From positions 4,650,001 through 4,714,000 of the forward strand of contig NZ_CP163520.1 of NCBI RefSeq assembly GCF_041080675.1: a stretch of DNA of 64,000 nt. Direction: 5' to 3'. Under the pieces are notes generated by a model that saw only the letters and a program-made list of their open reading frames with translations, was not told the origin of the DNA and did no database searches. Made by a program: the position numbers and the translations under genes. The DNA is from Streptomyces sp. cg36. GTDB lineage: Bacteria; Actinomycetota; Actinomycetes; Streptomycetales; Streptomycetaceae. This document shows positions 1 through 8,416 of this stretch, in pieces. Every line of letters begins with the position of its first letter. Positions within the stretch are counted from its first letter, which is position 1.

Positions 1-329
1 CGGACCAGGGTGCGGTCCTTGCCGGCCGCCTTGAACTCGGGCCAGTAGGCGGCGACCGGCGCGTCCAGGTCGAGCTGGCCGCGCTGGTGCAGGAGGAGGG
101 GGACGGCGGCGGCCACGCCCTTGGTGGCCGAGCGGACGATCTGGGCGGTGTCCACGGCCCAGGGGGCGGTGCCGTCCACGTCCTTGGTGCCGCCCCACAG
201 GTCGACCACCTTGCGGCCGTCGCGGTAGACGGCCACGGCGGCGCCGGGGTCGCCCCGGTGGGTGAAGTTGCGGACGAACGCGTCCTTGACCGCTTCGTAC
301 CCCGGGTCCACCGAGCCCTGCACGTCCAC
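1..329 (-). CDS. Serine hydrolase, beta-lactamase/DD-peptidase fold (3' part outside window)
   Basis: Only the N-terminal 109 or so residues are present; the gene runs off the left edge. The reading starts MDVQGSVDPGYEAV and contains an S-A-T-K tetrad near residue 69, the SxxK nucleophile/base motif of class C beta-lactamase-like esterases and DD-peptidases. The chosen start is a GTG at 329 because TAGGAG lies about 7 bases upstream of it. No signal peptide is visible, so a cytoplasmic EstB-type esterase is more likely than a secreted beta-lactamase; this is an inference. The YxN and C-terminal motifs lie outside the window, so substrate cannot be judged. Confidence 0.85.
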   Translation of the reverse strand, partial: MDVQGSVDPGYEAVKDAFVRNFTHRGDPGAAVAVYRDGRKVVDLWGGTKDVDGTAPWAVDTAQIVRSATKGVAAAVPLLLHQRGQLDLDAPVAAYWPEFKAAGKDRTLV

Positions 330-397
330 GCCCGCTCCTACGTCTTGGCTACGTGTGCGAACCATTGAACGTGGTGACCCCCGGGGATCTTCCCCCC

Positions 398-830
398 CCC
401 CGCCCCTTCCCGTAAGCCCTGGCCGGGCGGCTGGTTTCTTCGTCTGCGGCCCGGTGGGGGCTGATCGCGCAGTTCCCCGCGCCCCTGGGGGTGCGGCGCA
501 GCCAGGGGTTCTTCCCCCACCCCGCCCCTTCCCGTAAGCCCTGGCCGGGCGGCTGGTTTCTTCGTCTGCGGCCCGGTGGGGGCCGTTCGCGCAGTTCCCC
601 GCGCCCCTGGGGGTGTGCGGCGCAGCCGCAAGTCTTTGGGGGCGCGGGGAACTGCGCGACCAGCCCCCACGAACCTGCGGTCGAACGCGCAGCGGCTTTT
701 AGGGGCGCGGGGAACTGCGCGACCAGCCCCCACCGGCGCGCGGTCGAACGCGCAGCGGCACTCAGGGGCGTGCCCCGTCGGCCCGCGGTCGAACGTGGAG
801 CGCGGGCTCGGGGTCCGGGGCGAGGGCCCC
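398..830. repeat. Intergenic repeat cluster: 122-bp tandem copies and 63-bp units built on a GC-rich motif
   Basis: The gap of about 500 bases between the serine hydrolase and the EamA gene holds no credible gene. It contains two direct copies, at about 401-500 and 523-624 (offset 122), sharing CGCCCCTTCCCGTAAGCCCT and ending in GCGCAGTTCCCCGCGCCCCT. Three 63-bp units follow at 639, 702 and 765 in the opposite orientation, beginning GGGGCGCGGGGAACTGCGCG; the third is degenerate. Copies in opposite orientation can pair into long hairpins. The core motif is widespread between genes in Streptomyces chromosomes, as I recall it. Confidence 0.8.
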
Positions 831-832
831 GG

Positions 833-1684
833 TCAGCCGGCGCGGAGCATCAGCCCGATCCCCACCACCAGCACACCCGCCGCAGCGATCCGCGGCGCCC
901 CGAACCGCTCCTTGAAGAACAGCGCCCCGATCGCCGCCCCCACGATGATGCTCGACTCGCGCAGCGCCGCCACCGGCGCCAGCGCCGCCCGGGTCTGGGC
1001 CCACAGGACCAGGCCGTAGGCGGTCATGGACAGGGCCGCCCCCAGCAGCCCGCGCGCCGCGTACGGGCGCAGCTGCGCCAAGAGCGCGCCCCGCCGCCGG
1101 TACAGCGCGTACGCCGGGATCAGCAGCCCCTCCAGGATCATCAGCCACGCGATGTAGCCGAGCGGCGTGCCGGAGGCGCGTACGCCCACCCCGTCCACGA
1201 CGGTGTACGCGGCGATCGAGAGCCCCGTCGCCAGCGCGGCGAGGAGCGCGGGCCAGTGCCCCCGCGCCCCCGATCCCCGGATGCCCCACAGCGCGACCCC
1301 GACCAGGCCCGCCGAGGCGACCGCCACGCCCGCCGCCTGCCAGGCGTTCAGGCTCTCGCCGACGAACACCACGGCCAGCACGGTCACCACCAGCGGCGCC
1401 GTGCCCCGCGCGATCGGATACATCTGGCCGAAGTCGCCGAGGCTGAACGACCGCATCAGCAGCGCCTGGTACGCGGTGTGGAGCGCCGCCGAGGCGAACA
1501 GATACGGCCAGGCGCCCGAGGCGGGCAGCGGCGCGAACACCGCGAGCACCGCCCCGATCGCCGTGGCCCCGCCGCCTATCAGGGTGAACGCGACCAGCTG
1601 GTCCTTGATCGTGTGCGCCATCGCGTTCCAGGACGCGTGGGTGACGGCGGCGAGCAGGACGGCCAGCGCGACTGCCAGGCTCAC
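833..1684 (-). CDS. EamA/DMT-family membrane transporter
   Basis: This 283-residue protein is almost entirely hydrophobic and resolves into about ten transmembrane segments arranged as two similar halves, as expected for drug/metabolite transporter (EamA) permeases. The segment around LGDFGQMYPIARGTAPL and the C-terminal ALRESSIIVGAAIGALFFKE region are typical EamA landmarks. The substrate is not predictable from sequence; family members export amino acids, nucleosides or drugs. Its GTG start overlaps the stop of the upstream YbaK-type gene by four bases, so the two are probably translationally coupled. The stop lies next to the intergenic repeat cluster. Confidence 0.88.
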   Translation of the reverse strand: MSLAVALAVLLAAVTHASWNAMAHTIKDQLVAFTLIGGGATAIGAVLAVFAPLPASGAWPYLFASAALHTAYQALLMRSFSLGDFGQMYPIARGTAPLVVTVLAVVFVGESLNAWQAAGVAVASAGLVGVALWGIRGSGARGHWPALLAALATGLSIAAYTVVDGVGVRASGTPLGYIAWLMILEGLLIPAYALYRRRGALLAQLRPYAARGLLGAALSMTAYGLVLWAQTRAALAPVAALRESSIIVGAAIGALFFKERFGAPRIAAAGVLVVGIGLMLRAG

Positions 1685-2169
1685 GCGGTGCGCTCGCGCA
1701 CGTCGACCAGCGCCCCGCCCGCGTGCCCGATCAGCGTCTCGGGGTCGAGCGGGAAGACGGTGTGCGGGGTGCCGGCCGCCGCCCAGACCACGGGGTGGCC
1801 GAGGAGCGCGCGGTCGGCGAGGACGCGGGTGCGGTGGGTGTGGCCGAAGGGCGGGACGCCGCCGATCGCGTAACCGGTCGTCTCGCGCACGAGGTCGGCC
1901 CCGGCCCGCCGCACCTTCTCCGCGCCCAGTTCACGCCGTACGAGCTCCACGTCCACCCGCGACGAGCCGTCCATCAGGACGATCACCGGGACCCCGTCCG
2001 CCTCGAAGACCAGCGACTTGACGATCTCGCTGATGTCGCAGCCGATGGCGGTCGCCGCCTCGGCGGCGGTTCTGGTCGCGTCCGGGAAGCGGCGGACCTC
2101 CACGTCGAGCCCGAGGGCGCGCAGCGCCTCGGCGAATCGGGGATGGGCGGGTGATTCCTGTGCGCTCAT
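1681..2169 (-). CDS. YbaK/ProX-type aminoacyl-tRNA deacylase
   Basis: The 162-residue product matches the YbaK/INS editing-domain fold along its full length: A-x-A-I-G-C near residues 40-44, IVKSLVFEADG with the conserved lysine, and GYAIGGVPPFGH near residues 98-110, the glycine-rich loop of the family. These proteins hydrolyse mischarged aminoacyl-tRNAs such as Cys- or Ala-tRNA(Pro) in the cytoplasm. The start is an ATG at 2169. Overlap with the EamA gene suggests co-expression, but no functional link is evident. Which tRNA is edited cannot be told from sequence. Confidence 0.88.
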   Translation of the reverse strand: MSAQESPAHPRFAEALRALGLDVEVRRFPDATRTAAEAATAIGCDISEIVKSLVFEADGVPVIVLMDGSSRVDVELVRRELGAEKVRRAGADLVRETTGYAIGGVPPFGHTHRTRVLADRALLGHPVVWAAAGTPHTVFPLDPETLIGHAGGALVDVRERTA

Positions 2170-2283
2170 GTCCCCGCACGCTATCGGCAGCTGTATGCCA
2201 CACGCGAGGGCGTTTCCCCGTGCCCCGTGTCACCCGCCCGTGTCACCCCGCCCGGCTCGCCTCGCACGCCTCACCCGGTGTGC

Positions 2284-2309
2284 CCCACCCCGTCCACGAC
2301 GGTGTACGC
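2284..2309. repeat. 26-bp copy of a segment inside the EamA gene
   Basis: The bases immediately after the PBP stop are identical over 26 positions to 1185-1210 within the EamA coding sequence (core GTCCACGACGGTGTACGC). One copy is coding and the other noncoding, in the same orientation. Confidence 0.85.
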
Positions 2310-2310
2310 C

Positions 2311-3951
2311 TCACCCCGCCCGCAGGACCTGCGCCACGATCGGGCCGGCCGCGTCGCCGCCGTGGCCGCCGGACTGGACCAGGGCCGCGGCGGCCAGGCC
2401 GTTGCCGTAGCCGGTGAACCAGCTGTTGGACTTGCCCTGCTGGTCCACCTCGGCCGAGCCGGTCTTGGCGCCCTTGGGGCCGGGGACCCCGGCCATCGCC
2501 TTCACGGCCGTACCGCTGCCGGTGGTCGCCGCGTGCATCAGCCGCTGGAGCTGGGAGGCGAGCGGGCCGGGCAGCGGCTTGGCGGTGGCCAGTTCCCGGT
2601 CGTCCAGGGACTTCGGCACGATCACCGGCTGCCGGAAGCCGCGGCCGATGACGGTGGCCGAGACCGACGCCATGTCGAGCGGGCTCATCTGGACCTTGCC
2701 CTGGCCGATGTAGGAGGCGGCGGTCTCCACGCCGGAGGACTCCGGAACGCTGCCGTCGAAGGACTTCACCCCGCCGAGCTTCCAGTTGTCCTGGCCGAGC
2801 CCGAAGTAGTCGCGGGCGGTCTGGCCGAGCGCCGTCCCGGCGATGTGCTTGGCGCTGAGCGGCTTGACCGGCTTGATGAAGGCGGTGTTGCAGGACCGGG
2901 CGAACGCGTCGGTCAGGGTGCCGCCGCCGATCGAGAAGTCGTTCAGGTTGTGGAAGGTGTAGCCCTCCCACGGCACGGTCGCGGGACACTCCACCCGCTG
3001 GTCCGCGCCGCCCACGCCGTTCTGGATGATCATCGCGGCGGTGATGATCTTCATGGTGGAGCCGGGGGCGACGGACGCCTGGAGCGAGGCGGGGAAGCCG
3101 TCGTTCCGGTTGTCCGCGACCGCGCGTATCCCGCCCGAGTCCGGGTCGACGGCCACCACCGACGACTCCCCGAACCGCTTCACCGCCAGCTCGGCCGCCG
3201 CCTGCACGTCCGCGTCCAGGGTGGTCGTCAGCCTGCCGGGGCGGCCCTTGGCCAGGGTCAGCAGCGTCCGGTTCGGCGCGCCCTCCGCGGTCCCCTCGAT
3301 CCAGGTCTCCACCCCCGGCGTGCCGTTGACCTTGGCGCCGTACCGCTGGCGCAGCGCGTCCAGGACCGGGCCGAGCGAGGGGTACTTCTCCTTCGTCAGC
3401 ACCCGCCCCTCGTGGTCGACCGCCTCGATCTCGGGGTTCTTCGCGGCCCCGGTCATCAGCTTCTCGCCGGTCCTCAGCTTCGGGTGGACCACCGCGGGCT
3501 GCCAGTCCACCAGCGCCTTGCCGGTGCTCACGCCCCGCACGACGGTCAGCCGCGAGCCGTAGTCGAGCGGCGCGGTCTTCCCCTCGTACGAGACCCGCGC
3601 CTTCACCGTGTACGGAACGGTCGCCCCCACGGCCGTCCCCGGTGTGATCGTCACCTGGTCCACGTGCGCCTCGTCGTGGAAGCCGGCGAGCGCGGTCCGG
3701 GCCGCGGCGTCGTTGTTGGTCAGCGCCGAGGCCGCCGCCGCGTCCCCCTTGGACCAGGCGTCGAAGAACGCCCGCGCGGTCGTGGTGATCTCGTCGGCGC
3801 TGGGCGGTCCGGTCCGGGCCGGCGCCGCCCTGGTGTGCGCGCCGGAGGACGAGTCGTCCCCGGCCAGCATCTGGTAGCCCCCGTACACCACACCGGTGCC
3901 GACCGCCACGAACACTCCGCCGACGATGGCGGCCTTCGCTCCACTGCGCAT
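2311..3951 (-). CDS. Class B-like penicillin-binding protein with N-terminal NTF2/MecA-N domain
   Basis: The protein has 546 residues from the ATG at 3951, chosen over an upstream TTG at 3990 because GGGGAGGGG lies 7 bases before the ATG. A single membrane anchor covers residues 7-28. An NTF2-like (MecA-N) region follows at about 50-160, a linker region, and the transpeptidase domain at about 245-546. Catalytic motifs are S298-T-M-K301, S353-C-N and K496-T-G-S. It should cross-link peptidoglycan outside the membrane; MecA-N domains often occur in PBPs with low beta-lactam affinity, which is possible here but not shown. It lies just downstream of the mannosyltransferase gene, 118 bases away, with an inverted repeat in its leader. 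Confidence 0.93.
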   Translation of the reverse strand: MRSGAKAAIVGGVFVAVGTGVVYGGYQMLAGDDSSSGAHTRAAPARTGPPSADEITTTARAFFDAWSKGDAAAASALTNNDAAARTALAGFHDEAHVDQVTITPGTAVGATVPYTVKARVSYEGKTAPLDYGSRLTVVRGVSTGKALVDWQPAVVHPKLRTGEKLMTGAAKNPEIEAVDHEGRVLTKEKYPSLGPVLDALRQRYGAKVNGTPGVETWIEGTAEGAPNRTLLTLAKGRPGRLTTTLDADVQAAAELAVKRFGESSVVAVDPDSGGIRAVADNRNDGFPASLQASVAPGSTMKIITAAMIIQNGVGGADQRVECPATVPWEGYTFHNLNDFSIGGGTLTDAFARSCNTAFIKPVKPLSAKHIAGTALGQTARDYFGLGQDNWKLGGVKSFDGSVPESSGVETAASYIGQGKVQMSPLDMASVSATVIGRGFRQPVIVPKSLDDRELATAKPLPGPLASQLQRLMHAATTGSGTAVKAMAGVPGPKGAKTGSAEVDQQGKSNSWFTGYGNGLAAAALVQSGGHGGDAAGPIVAQVLRAG

Positions 3952-3975
3952 CTCGCAGCCCCTCCCCAGGAGTCC

Positions 3976-3991
3976 CTTGAACACGTTCAAG
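3976..3991. promoter_or_regulatory. Inverted repeat CTTGAAC-AC-GTTCAAG upstream of the PBP gene
   Basis: Two perfect 7-base arms separated by AC lie 25-40 bases upstream of the PBP ATG. The spacing and symmetry fit a dimeric regulator's operator in the promoter or leader. No cognate regulator gene is adjacent. Confidence 0.4.
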
Positions 3992-4069
3992 AGATGCTTG
4001 GGGGCAACCCTACGTGACAGCAGTGACAGCGGCCCCGTCCGTTACCGGACCGGGACACCCGTCACCGCC

Positions 4070-5842
4070 TCACACCCAGGTATCCAGCCACATCCGGTTC
4101 CGCCAGGAATCCAGCGGGATCGCCGTGCCCGTGTACAGCGGCCAGAAGTAGATGAAGTTCCAGACGATCAGCAGGACCAGCACGCCCGCGCCGATCGCGC
4201 CCACCGCCCGGCGCCGCTCGTCCGAGCCCGGTGGCCCCAGGATCGCGCCGATCATCATCGCCACCGCCAGACAGAGGAACGGCACGAAGACGACCGCGTA
4301 GAAGAAGAAGATCGTCCGCTCCTGGTACAGGAACCAGGGGGCCCAGCCCGCCGCGATGCCGCAGGCGATCGCGCCCGCCCGCCAGTCCCGCCGGAACGCC
4401 CAGCGCCACAGGACGTAGAGGATCGCGACGCAGGCCGCCCACCACAGCAGCGGTGTGCCCAGCGCCAGCACCTCGCGGGCGCACTTGTCGGTGGTGTCCG
4501 AGGGGCAGCCGTCGACGCCGGGGGAGGGGCTCTCGTAGAAGTACGAGACCGGGCGCCCCAGGACGATCCAGCTCCACGGGTTGGACTGGTAGGTGTGCTT
4601 GTCCGTCAGGTTGACGTGGAAGCTGTAGACCTCGGCCTCGTAGTGCCAGAAGCTGCGCAGCGACTCCGGCATCCAGCTCATGTCGAACTGCGGCAGGCCG
4701 ATCTTGCCGAGCAGCGGCAGCTTCACATGGTCGGGGGAGAGGCCGTCGCGGCCGTGCGCCCAGTCCCGGAAGTAGCCCTTGTCCGTGGAGAACCAGCCCG
4801 CCCAGGACGCCATGTAGGTGGCGAGCGCGACCGGGACCGTGGCGACGAAGGCGGGCAGCACGTCCCGCTTCAGCGCCGCCCGGTAGGGCCGCACCGCGCC
4901 CGCCGTGCGCCGGGCGCCCGCGTCCCACAGCACCGTCATCACGCAGAAGAAGACCAGGACGTACAGCCCGTTCCACTTCGTGCCGCAGGCCAGGCCCAGC
5001 ATCACCCCGGCCGCGATCCGCCACGGGCGCCACCCCAGGCGCAGGGTCTCGGCCAGGTGCGCGTCCGGGCGCAGGTCGCCGTCCTCGCCCTCGGGCAGCG
5101 CCGCCGCCAGCCGGGCGCGCGCCCGGTCCCGGTCGATGAGCAGGCAGCCGAAGGCCGCGAGCACGAAGAACATGACCACGAGGTCGAGCAGGGCCATCCG
5201 GCTCATCACGAAGTGCAGCCCGTCCACCGCGAGCAGCAGGCCCGCCAGACAGCCCAGGAACGTCGAGCGGAACAGCCGCCGCCCGATCCGGCAGAGCATC
5301 AGCACCGAGAGCGTGCCGAGCACCGCCATCATGAAGCGCCAGCCGAACGGGGTGAAGTCGAACCACTTCTCGCCGAGCCCGATCAGGTACTTGCCGACCG
5401 GCGGATGCACCACATAGCCCGGGTCGGTGGGGATCGGCACCGACGAGGGGTCCTTGATGATCAGCTTGTCGACGTCCTTGGGCCAGGCGCCCTCGTAGCC
5501 GTGGTTGATCAGCGCCCAGGCGTCCTTGGCGTAGTACGTCTCGTCGAATATCACCGCGTCCGGGCTGCCCAGGTTCCAGAACCGCAGCAGCCCCGCGACC
5601 AGCGTGACCAGCAGCGGCCCGCCCCACGGCGCCCAGCGCACCAGGCGCTCGGCCAGCGCCGGGGAGACCTTCAGGACCGCCCAGAGCTGACCGGACGGCC
5701 GGGTGTACGGCGGCACCAGCCGGTCGCGCAGGCCGATTCTCGGCGGGGCCGCGTAGCCGAAGCGGCGCAGCCGGTCCTGCCAGCCGTGCGGCGGATCTCC
5801 GGCGTCATGGCCCTCAAGGGTCTGTGGCGCAGTACTGGTCAC
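4070..5842 (-). CDS. Protein O-mannosyltransferase (PMT family, GT39)
   Basis: This 590-residue polytopic protein carries the GT39 hallmark F-D-E-T-Y-Y in the first extracytoplasmic loop near residue 95, where the D-E pair is catalytic in the family. About ten or eleven transmembrane segments follow, and it ends LDTWV, typical of actinobacterial PMT. It should transfer mannose from polyprenyl-phosphate-mannose to Ser/Thr of proteins as they are secreted via Sec, as shown for mycobacterial and S. coelicolor Pmt. The GTG at 5842 is the only reasonable start downstream of the divergent rsmI promoter. The rsmI gene lies 96 bases away on the other strand. Confidence 0.93.
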   Translation of the reverse strand: MTSTAPQTLEGHDAGDPPHGWQDRLRRFGYAAPPRIGLRDRLVPPYTRPSGQLWAVLKVSPALAERLVRWAPWGGPLLVTLVAGLLRFWNLGSPDAVIFDETYYAKDAWALINHGYEGAWPKDVDKLIIKDPSSVPIPTDPGYVVHPPVGKYLIGLGEKWFDFTPFGWRFMMAVLGTLSVLMLCRIGRRLFRSTFLGCLAGLLLAVDGLHFVMSRMALLDLVVMFFVLAAFGCLLIDRDRARARLAAALPEGEDGDLRPDAHLAETLRLGWRPWRIAAGVMLGLACGTKWNGLYVLVFFCVMTVLWDAGARRTAGAVRPYRAALKRDVLPAFVATVPVALATYMASWAGWFSTDKGYFRDWAHGRDGLSPDHVKLPLLGKIGLPQFDMSWMPESLRSFWHYEAEVYSFHVNLTDKHTYQSNPWSWIVLGRPVSYFYESPSPGVDGCPSDTTDKCAREVLALGTPLLWWAACVAILYVLWRWAFRRDWRAGAIACGIAAGWAPWFLYQERTIFFFYAVVFVPFLCLAVAMMIGAILGPPGSDERRRAVGAIGAGVLVLLIVWNFIYFWPLYTGTAIPLDSWRNRMWLDTWV

Positions 5843-5938
5843 CGCGCCATCGTAGGGAAAGCGCCTGTGCGAGTCCCGCGGCCGGGCCAGAACCCCGCCG
5901 GGGCGACCGGGGCGGCCACGGGCTGGGAGGATGGCACG

Positions 5939-6817
5939 GTGACCGGAACACTCGTACTCGCAGGGACCCCCATCGGCGACATCGCGGACGCGCCGCCGCG
6001 CCTCGCCGCCGAACTGGAGCGGGCCGACGTCGTCGCCGCCGAGGACACCCGGCGGCTGCGCGGCCTGACCCGGGCGCTCGGCATCCACACCTCCGGGCGG
6101 GTCGTCTCCTACTTCGAGGGCAATGAGTCCGCCCGCACCCCGGAGCTGGTCGAGGCGCTCGAAGGCGGTGCGCGGGTGCTGCTGGTGACCGACGCCGGGA
6201 TGCCGTCGGTCTCCGACCCCGGCTACCGGCTGGTGGCCGCGGCCGTCGAGAAGGACATCAAGGTCACGGCGGTGCCGGGGCCCTCGGCGGTGCTCACCGC
6301 GCTCGCCCTGTCCGGGCTGCCCGTGGACCGGTTCTGCTTCGAGGGCTTCCTGCCGCGCAAGGCGGGCGAGCGCCTCGGGCGGCTGCGCGAGGTCGCCGAC
6401 GAGCGCCGCACCCTCGTCTACTTCGAGGCCCCGCACCGCCTCGACGACACCCTCGCCGCGATGGCCGAGGTCTTCGGGCCCGACCGCCGGGCCGCCGTCT
6501 GCCGCGAGCTGACCAAGACGTACGAGGAGGTCAAGCGCGGCGGCCTCAAGGACCTGGCCGAGTGGGCCGCCGACGGGGTGCGCGGCGAGATCACCGTGGT
6601 GGTGGAGGGCGCCGCCGAGAGCGGCCCCGCCGAGCTGGACGCCGAGGAGCTGGTCCGCCGGGTCCAGGTGCGCGAGGAGGCGGGCGAGCGGCGCAAGGAG
6701 GCGATCGCGGCCGTGGCCGCCGAGGCGGGTCTGCCCAAGCGCGAGGTCTTCGACGCCGTCGTGGCGGCAAAGAACGCGGCACGGACGGCACCGGGTGACG
6801 GCAAAGGACTATCGTAA
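5939..6817 (+). CDS. rsmI: 16S rRNA (cytidine-1402-2'-O)-methyltransferase RsmI
   Basis: The 292-residue product has the tetrapyrrole-methylase-like fold: G-T-P-I-G-D at the N-terminus, A-E-D-T-R-R around residue 40, TDAGMPSVSDPG near residue 85, VPGPSAV near residue 105 and YFEAPHRL near 160. These are the signature segments of RsmI, which methylates the 2'-OH of C1402 in 16S rRNA using SAM. The start is a GTG at 5939 after GGGAGG. The gene is divergent from the mannosyltransferase gene and opens a run of plus-strand housekeeping genes. The reading frame extends far upstream by chance, as is common at this GC content. Confidence 0.95.
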   Translation: MTGTLVLAGTPIGDIADAPPRLAAELERADVVAAEDTRRLRGLTRALGIHTSGRVVSYFEGNESARTPELVEALEGGARVLLVTDAGMPSVSDPGYRLVAAAVEKDIKVTAVPGPSAVLTALALSGLPVDRFCFEGFLPRKAGERLGRLREVADERRTLVYFEAPHRLDDTLAAMAEVFGPDRRAAVCRELTKTYEEVKRGGLKDLAEWAADGVRGEITVVVEGAAESGPAELDAEELVRRVQVREEAGERRKEAIAAVAAEAGLPKREVFDAVVAAKNAARTAPGDGKGLS

Positions 6818-6970
6818 AAAGTAAAGCGCGGGCCGCGCACCGGGGCTTTTGCCTAGGAAAGGCCAAATCGCCACCAACACTCGACAGCCCCTGATGCGTT
6901 TTGGCGGGGAAAGGCGTCCCATGGATCGGGGGACGCTTTCGCCCCTGCTCGCAAGGAGCGCTCGCAAGAG

Positions 6971-6987
6971 CTTGTCCAGCGGACAAG
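6971..6987 (+). promoter_or_regulatory. Perfect hairpin abutting the ribosome-binding site of the zinc-ribbon gene
   Basis: CTTGTCC-AGC-GGACAAG forms a 7-bp stem with a 3-base loop. Its 3' arm ends inside the AAGAGGAG ribosome-binding site (6985-6992), 7 bases before the ATG at 7000. A further potential stem, GCGTCCC paired with GGGGACGC, lies near 6913-6936. Translational control is an inference. Confidence 0.4.
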
Positions 6988-6999
6988 AGGAGCCGGCAC

Positions 7000-7413
7000 A
7001 TGAGTGAGATGGCTGAGACCACGGCACACGAGGCATACGCCTTCGCGTGCATGAGGTGTGGGTATGGCTGGGAGCAGGCGTACGAGATAGAGCACCACGT
7101 GGACGGCACGGGGCAGTCGTTCGTGGTCTACAAGGCCGACGGGGAGCGGGTCCCCTCGCCGCTGTCCCAGCCCACCTGCATGAACTGCGGCGGACACGTC
7201 GTGCGCACGCTGCGCGCGGGCCGGGTCTCCAGCGTGCAGCAGTTGCTCGCGCACCACTCGACCCACCAGGCGCCCGCCGGGCCCGTGGGTTCGGGCGGCG
7301 ACCCCGAGCCGGACACCCCGCGCGCGGGCGGGCCCGAACCGGCCGCCGACGCCACCCACCACTGGCACCTCTCCGACCTCCTGCACCCCTTCCAGCACCA
7401 CCACAAGAAGTGA
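7000..7413 (+). CDS. Small zinc-ribbon protein of unknown function
   Basis: The 137-residue product contains C-M-R-C near residue 17 and C-M-N-C near residue 61, a four-cysteine zinc-ribbon arrangement, followed by a low-complexity Gly/Pro-rich stretch and a His-rich tail (HHWHL, FQHHHKK) that could also bind metal. I chose the ATG at 7000, preceded by AAGAGGAG, rather than an in-frame start about 100 bases upstream that lacks a binding site. It lies between rsmI and tatD in the same direction and appears conserved in streptomycetes. A nucleic-acid or metal role is possible but unproven. Confidence 0.8.
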   Translation: MSEMAETTAHEAYAFACMRCGYGWEQAYEIEHHVDGTGQSFVVYKADGERVPSPLSQPTCMNCGGHVVRTLRAGRVSSVQQLLAHHSTHQAPAGPVGSGGDPEPDTPRAGGPEPAADATHHWHLSDLLHPFQHHHKK

Positions 7414-7443
7414 CCCGCCGGGGCCTTTCATAGGATCGGCCCC

Positions 7444-8316
7444 ATGAGTGCCGCCAAGGATGCCCCGCCCCCGCTGCCCGAGCCGCTCGCGGTGGCGGTG
7501 GCCGACTCGCACACCCACCTGGACATGCAGTCCACCACGGTGGAGGAGGCCCTGACCAAGGCCGCCGCCGTCGGTGTGACGACGGTGGTCCAGGTGGGGT
7601 GCGACCTGAAGGGCTCCCAGTGGGCCGCGGACACGGCCGAGGCGCACGAGAACGTCCACGCCGCCGTCGCCCTGCACCCCAACGAGGCGCCCAGGATCGT
7701 CCTGGGCGACCCCGACGGCTGGTCGCGCCAGGGGGCGCGGCGGCCCGGCGGCGACGCCGCCCTCGACGAGGCGCTCGCCGAGATCGACCGGCTCGCCGCG
7801 CTGCCCCACGTGAAGGCCGTCGGCGAGACCGGCCTGGACCACTTCCGCACCGGCCCCGACGGCATGGCCGCCCAGGAGCGGTCCTTCCGGGCGCACATCG
7901 AGATCGCCAAACGGCACGGCAAGGCGCTCGTCATCCACGATCGCGAGGCGCACGCGGATGTGCTGCGCATTCTGCGCGAAGAAGGCGCGCCCGAGCGCAC
8001 CGTCTTCCACTGCTATTCCGGGGACGCGGAAATGGCGGAACTCTGCGCGGAATCCGGTTACTTCATGTCCTTCGCCGGAAACATGACGTTCAAGAACGCC
8101 CAGCCGCTGCGTGACGCGCTCGCCGTGGCGCCGCTCGAACTGGTTCTGGTGGAGACGGACGCACCGTTCCTCACACCGGCTCCGTACCGCGGACGGCCCA
8201 ATGCGCCGTATCTCATTCCGATTACGGTGCGGGCCATGGCGGCGGTGAAGTCCGTTCACGAGGACGTGCTGGCCGCGGCCGTGGCGGAGAACACTGCGCG
8301 CGCATTCGATTACTGA
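7444..8316 (+). CDS. TatD-family metal-dependent hydrolase/DNase
   Basis: The 290-residue protein shows the TatD metal ligands in order: D-S-H-T-H-L-D near residue 22, GETGLD near 130, a histidine in VIHDREAH near 165, FHCYSGD near 190 and ETDAPFLTP near 238 followed by PYRGRPNAP. Members of this TIM-barrel family are 3'-5' exonucleases acting on single-stranded or damaged DNA. It starts 30 bases after the zinc-ribbon gene and precedes the rpf-rsmA-ispE cluster; this tatD-rpf-rsmA-ispE order is conserved in many actinobacteria. Confidence 0.93.
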   Translation: MSAAKDAPPPLPEPLAVAVADSHTHLDMQSTTVEEALTKAAAVGVTTVVQVGCDLKGSQWAADTAEAHENVHAAVALHPNEAPRIVLGDPDGWSRQGARRPGGDAALDEALAEIDRLAALPHVKAVGETGLDHFRTGPDGMAAQERSFRAHIEIAKRHGKALVIHDREAHADVLRILREEGAPERTVFHCYSGDAEMAELCAESGYFMSFAGNMTFKNAQPLRDALAVAPLELVLVETDAPFLTPAPYRGRPNAPYLIPITVRAMAAVKSVHEDVLAAAVAENTARAFDY

Positions 8317-8387
8317 CGGATAACGGCCGCGGTGCCCCGACCGGGCGAGTGCAGGGTAGCGCGGCGACGCTCCGTAGTCGAATCGCT

Positions 8388-8416
8388 TTGGAGGGTGACG
8401 AACGCTCCGCTAATGT
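8388..8416 (+). promoter_or_regulatory. Candidate vegetative promoter for rpf-rsmA-ispE
   Basis: TTGGAG (8388-8393) and TAATGT (8411-8416) are separated by 17 bases and lie about 55 bases before the chosen rpf start. The -35 matches consensus at only three positions, so the call is tentative. Confidence 0.4.

Noticed and set aside
3896..5938. Upstream extension of the rsmI frame by about 680 codons
   Set aside because: It lies opposite the mannosyltransferase gene; the family length of about 290 residues and the local start support the GTG at 5939.
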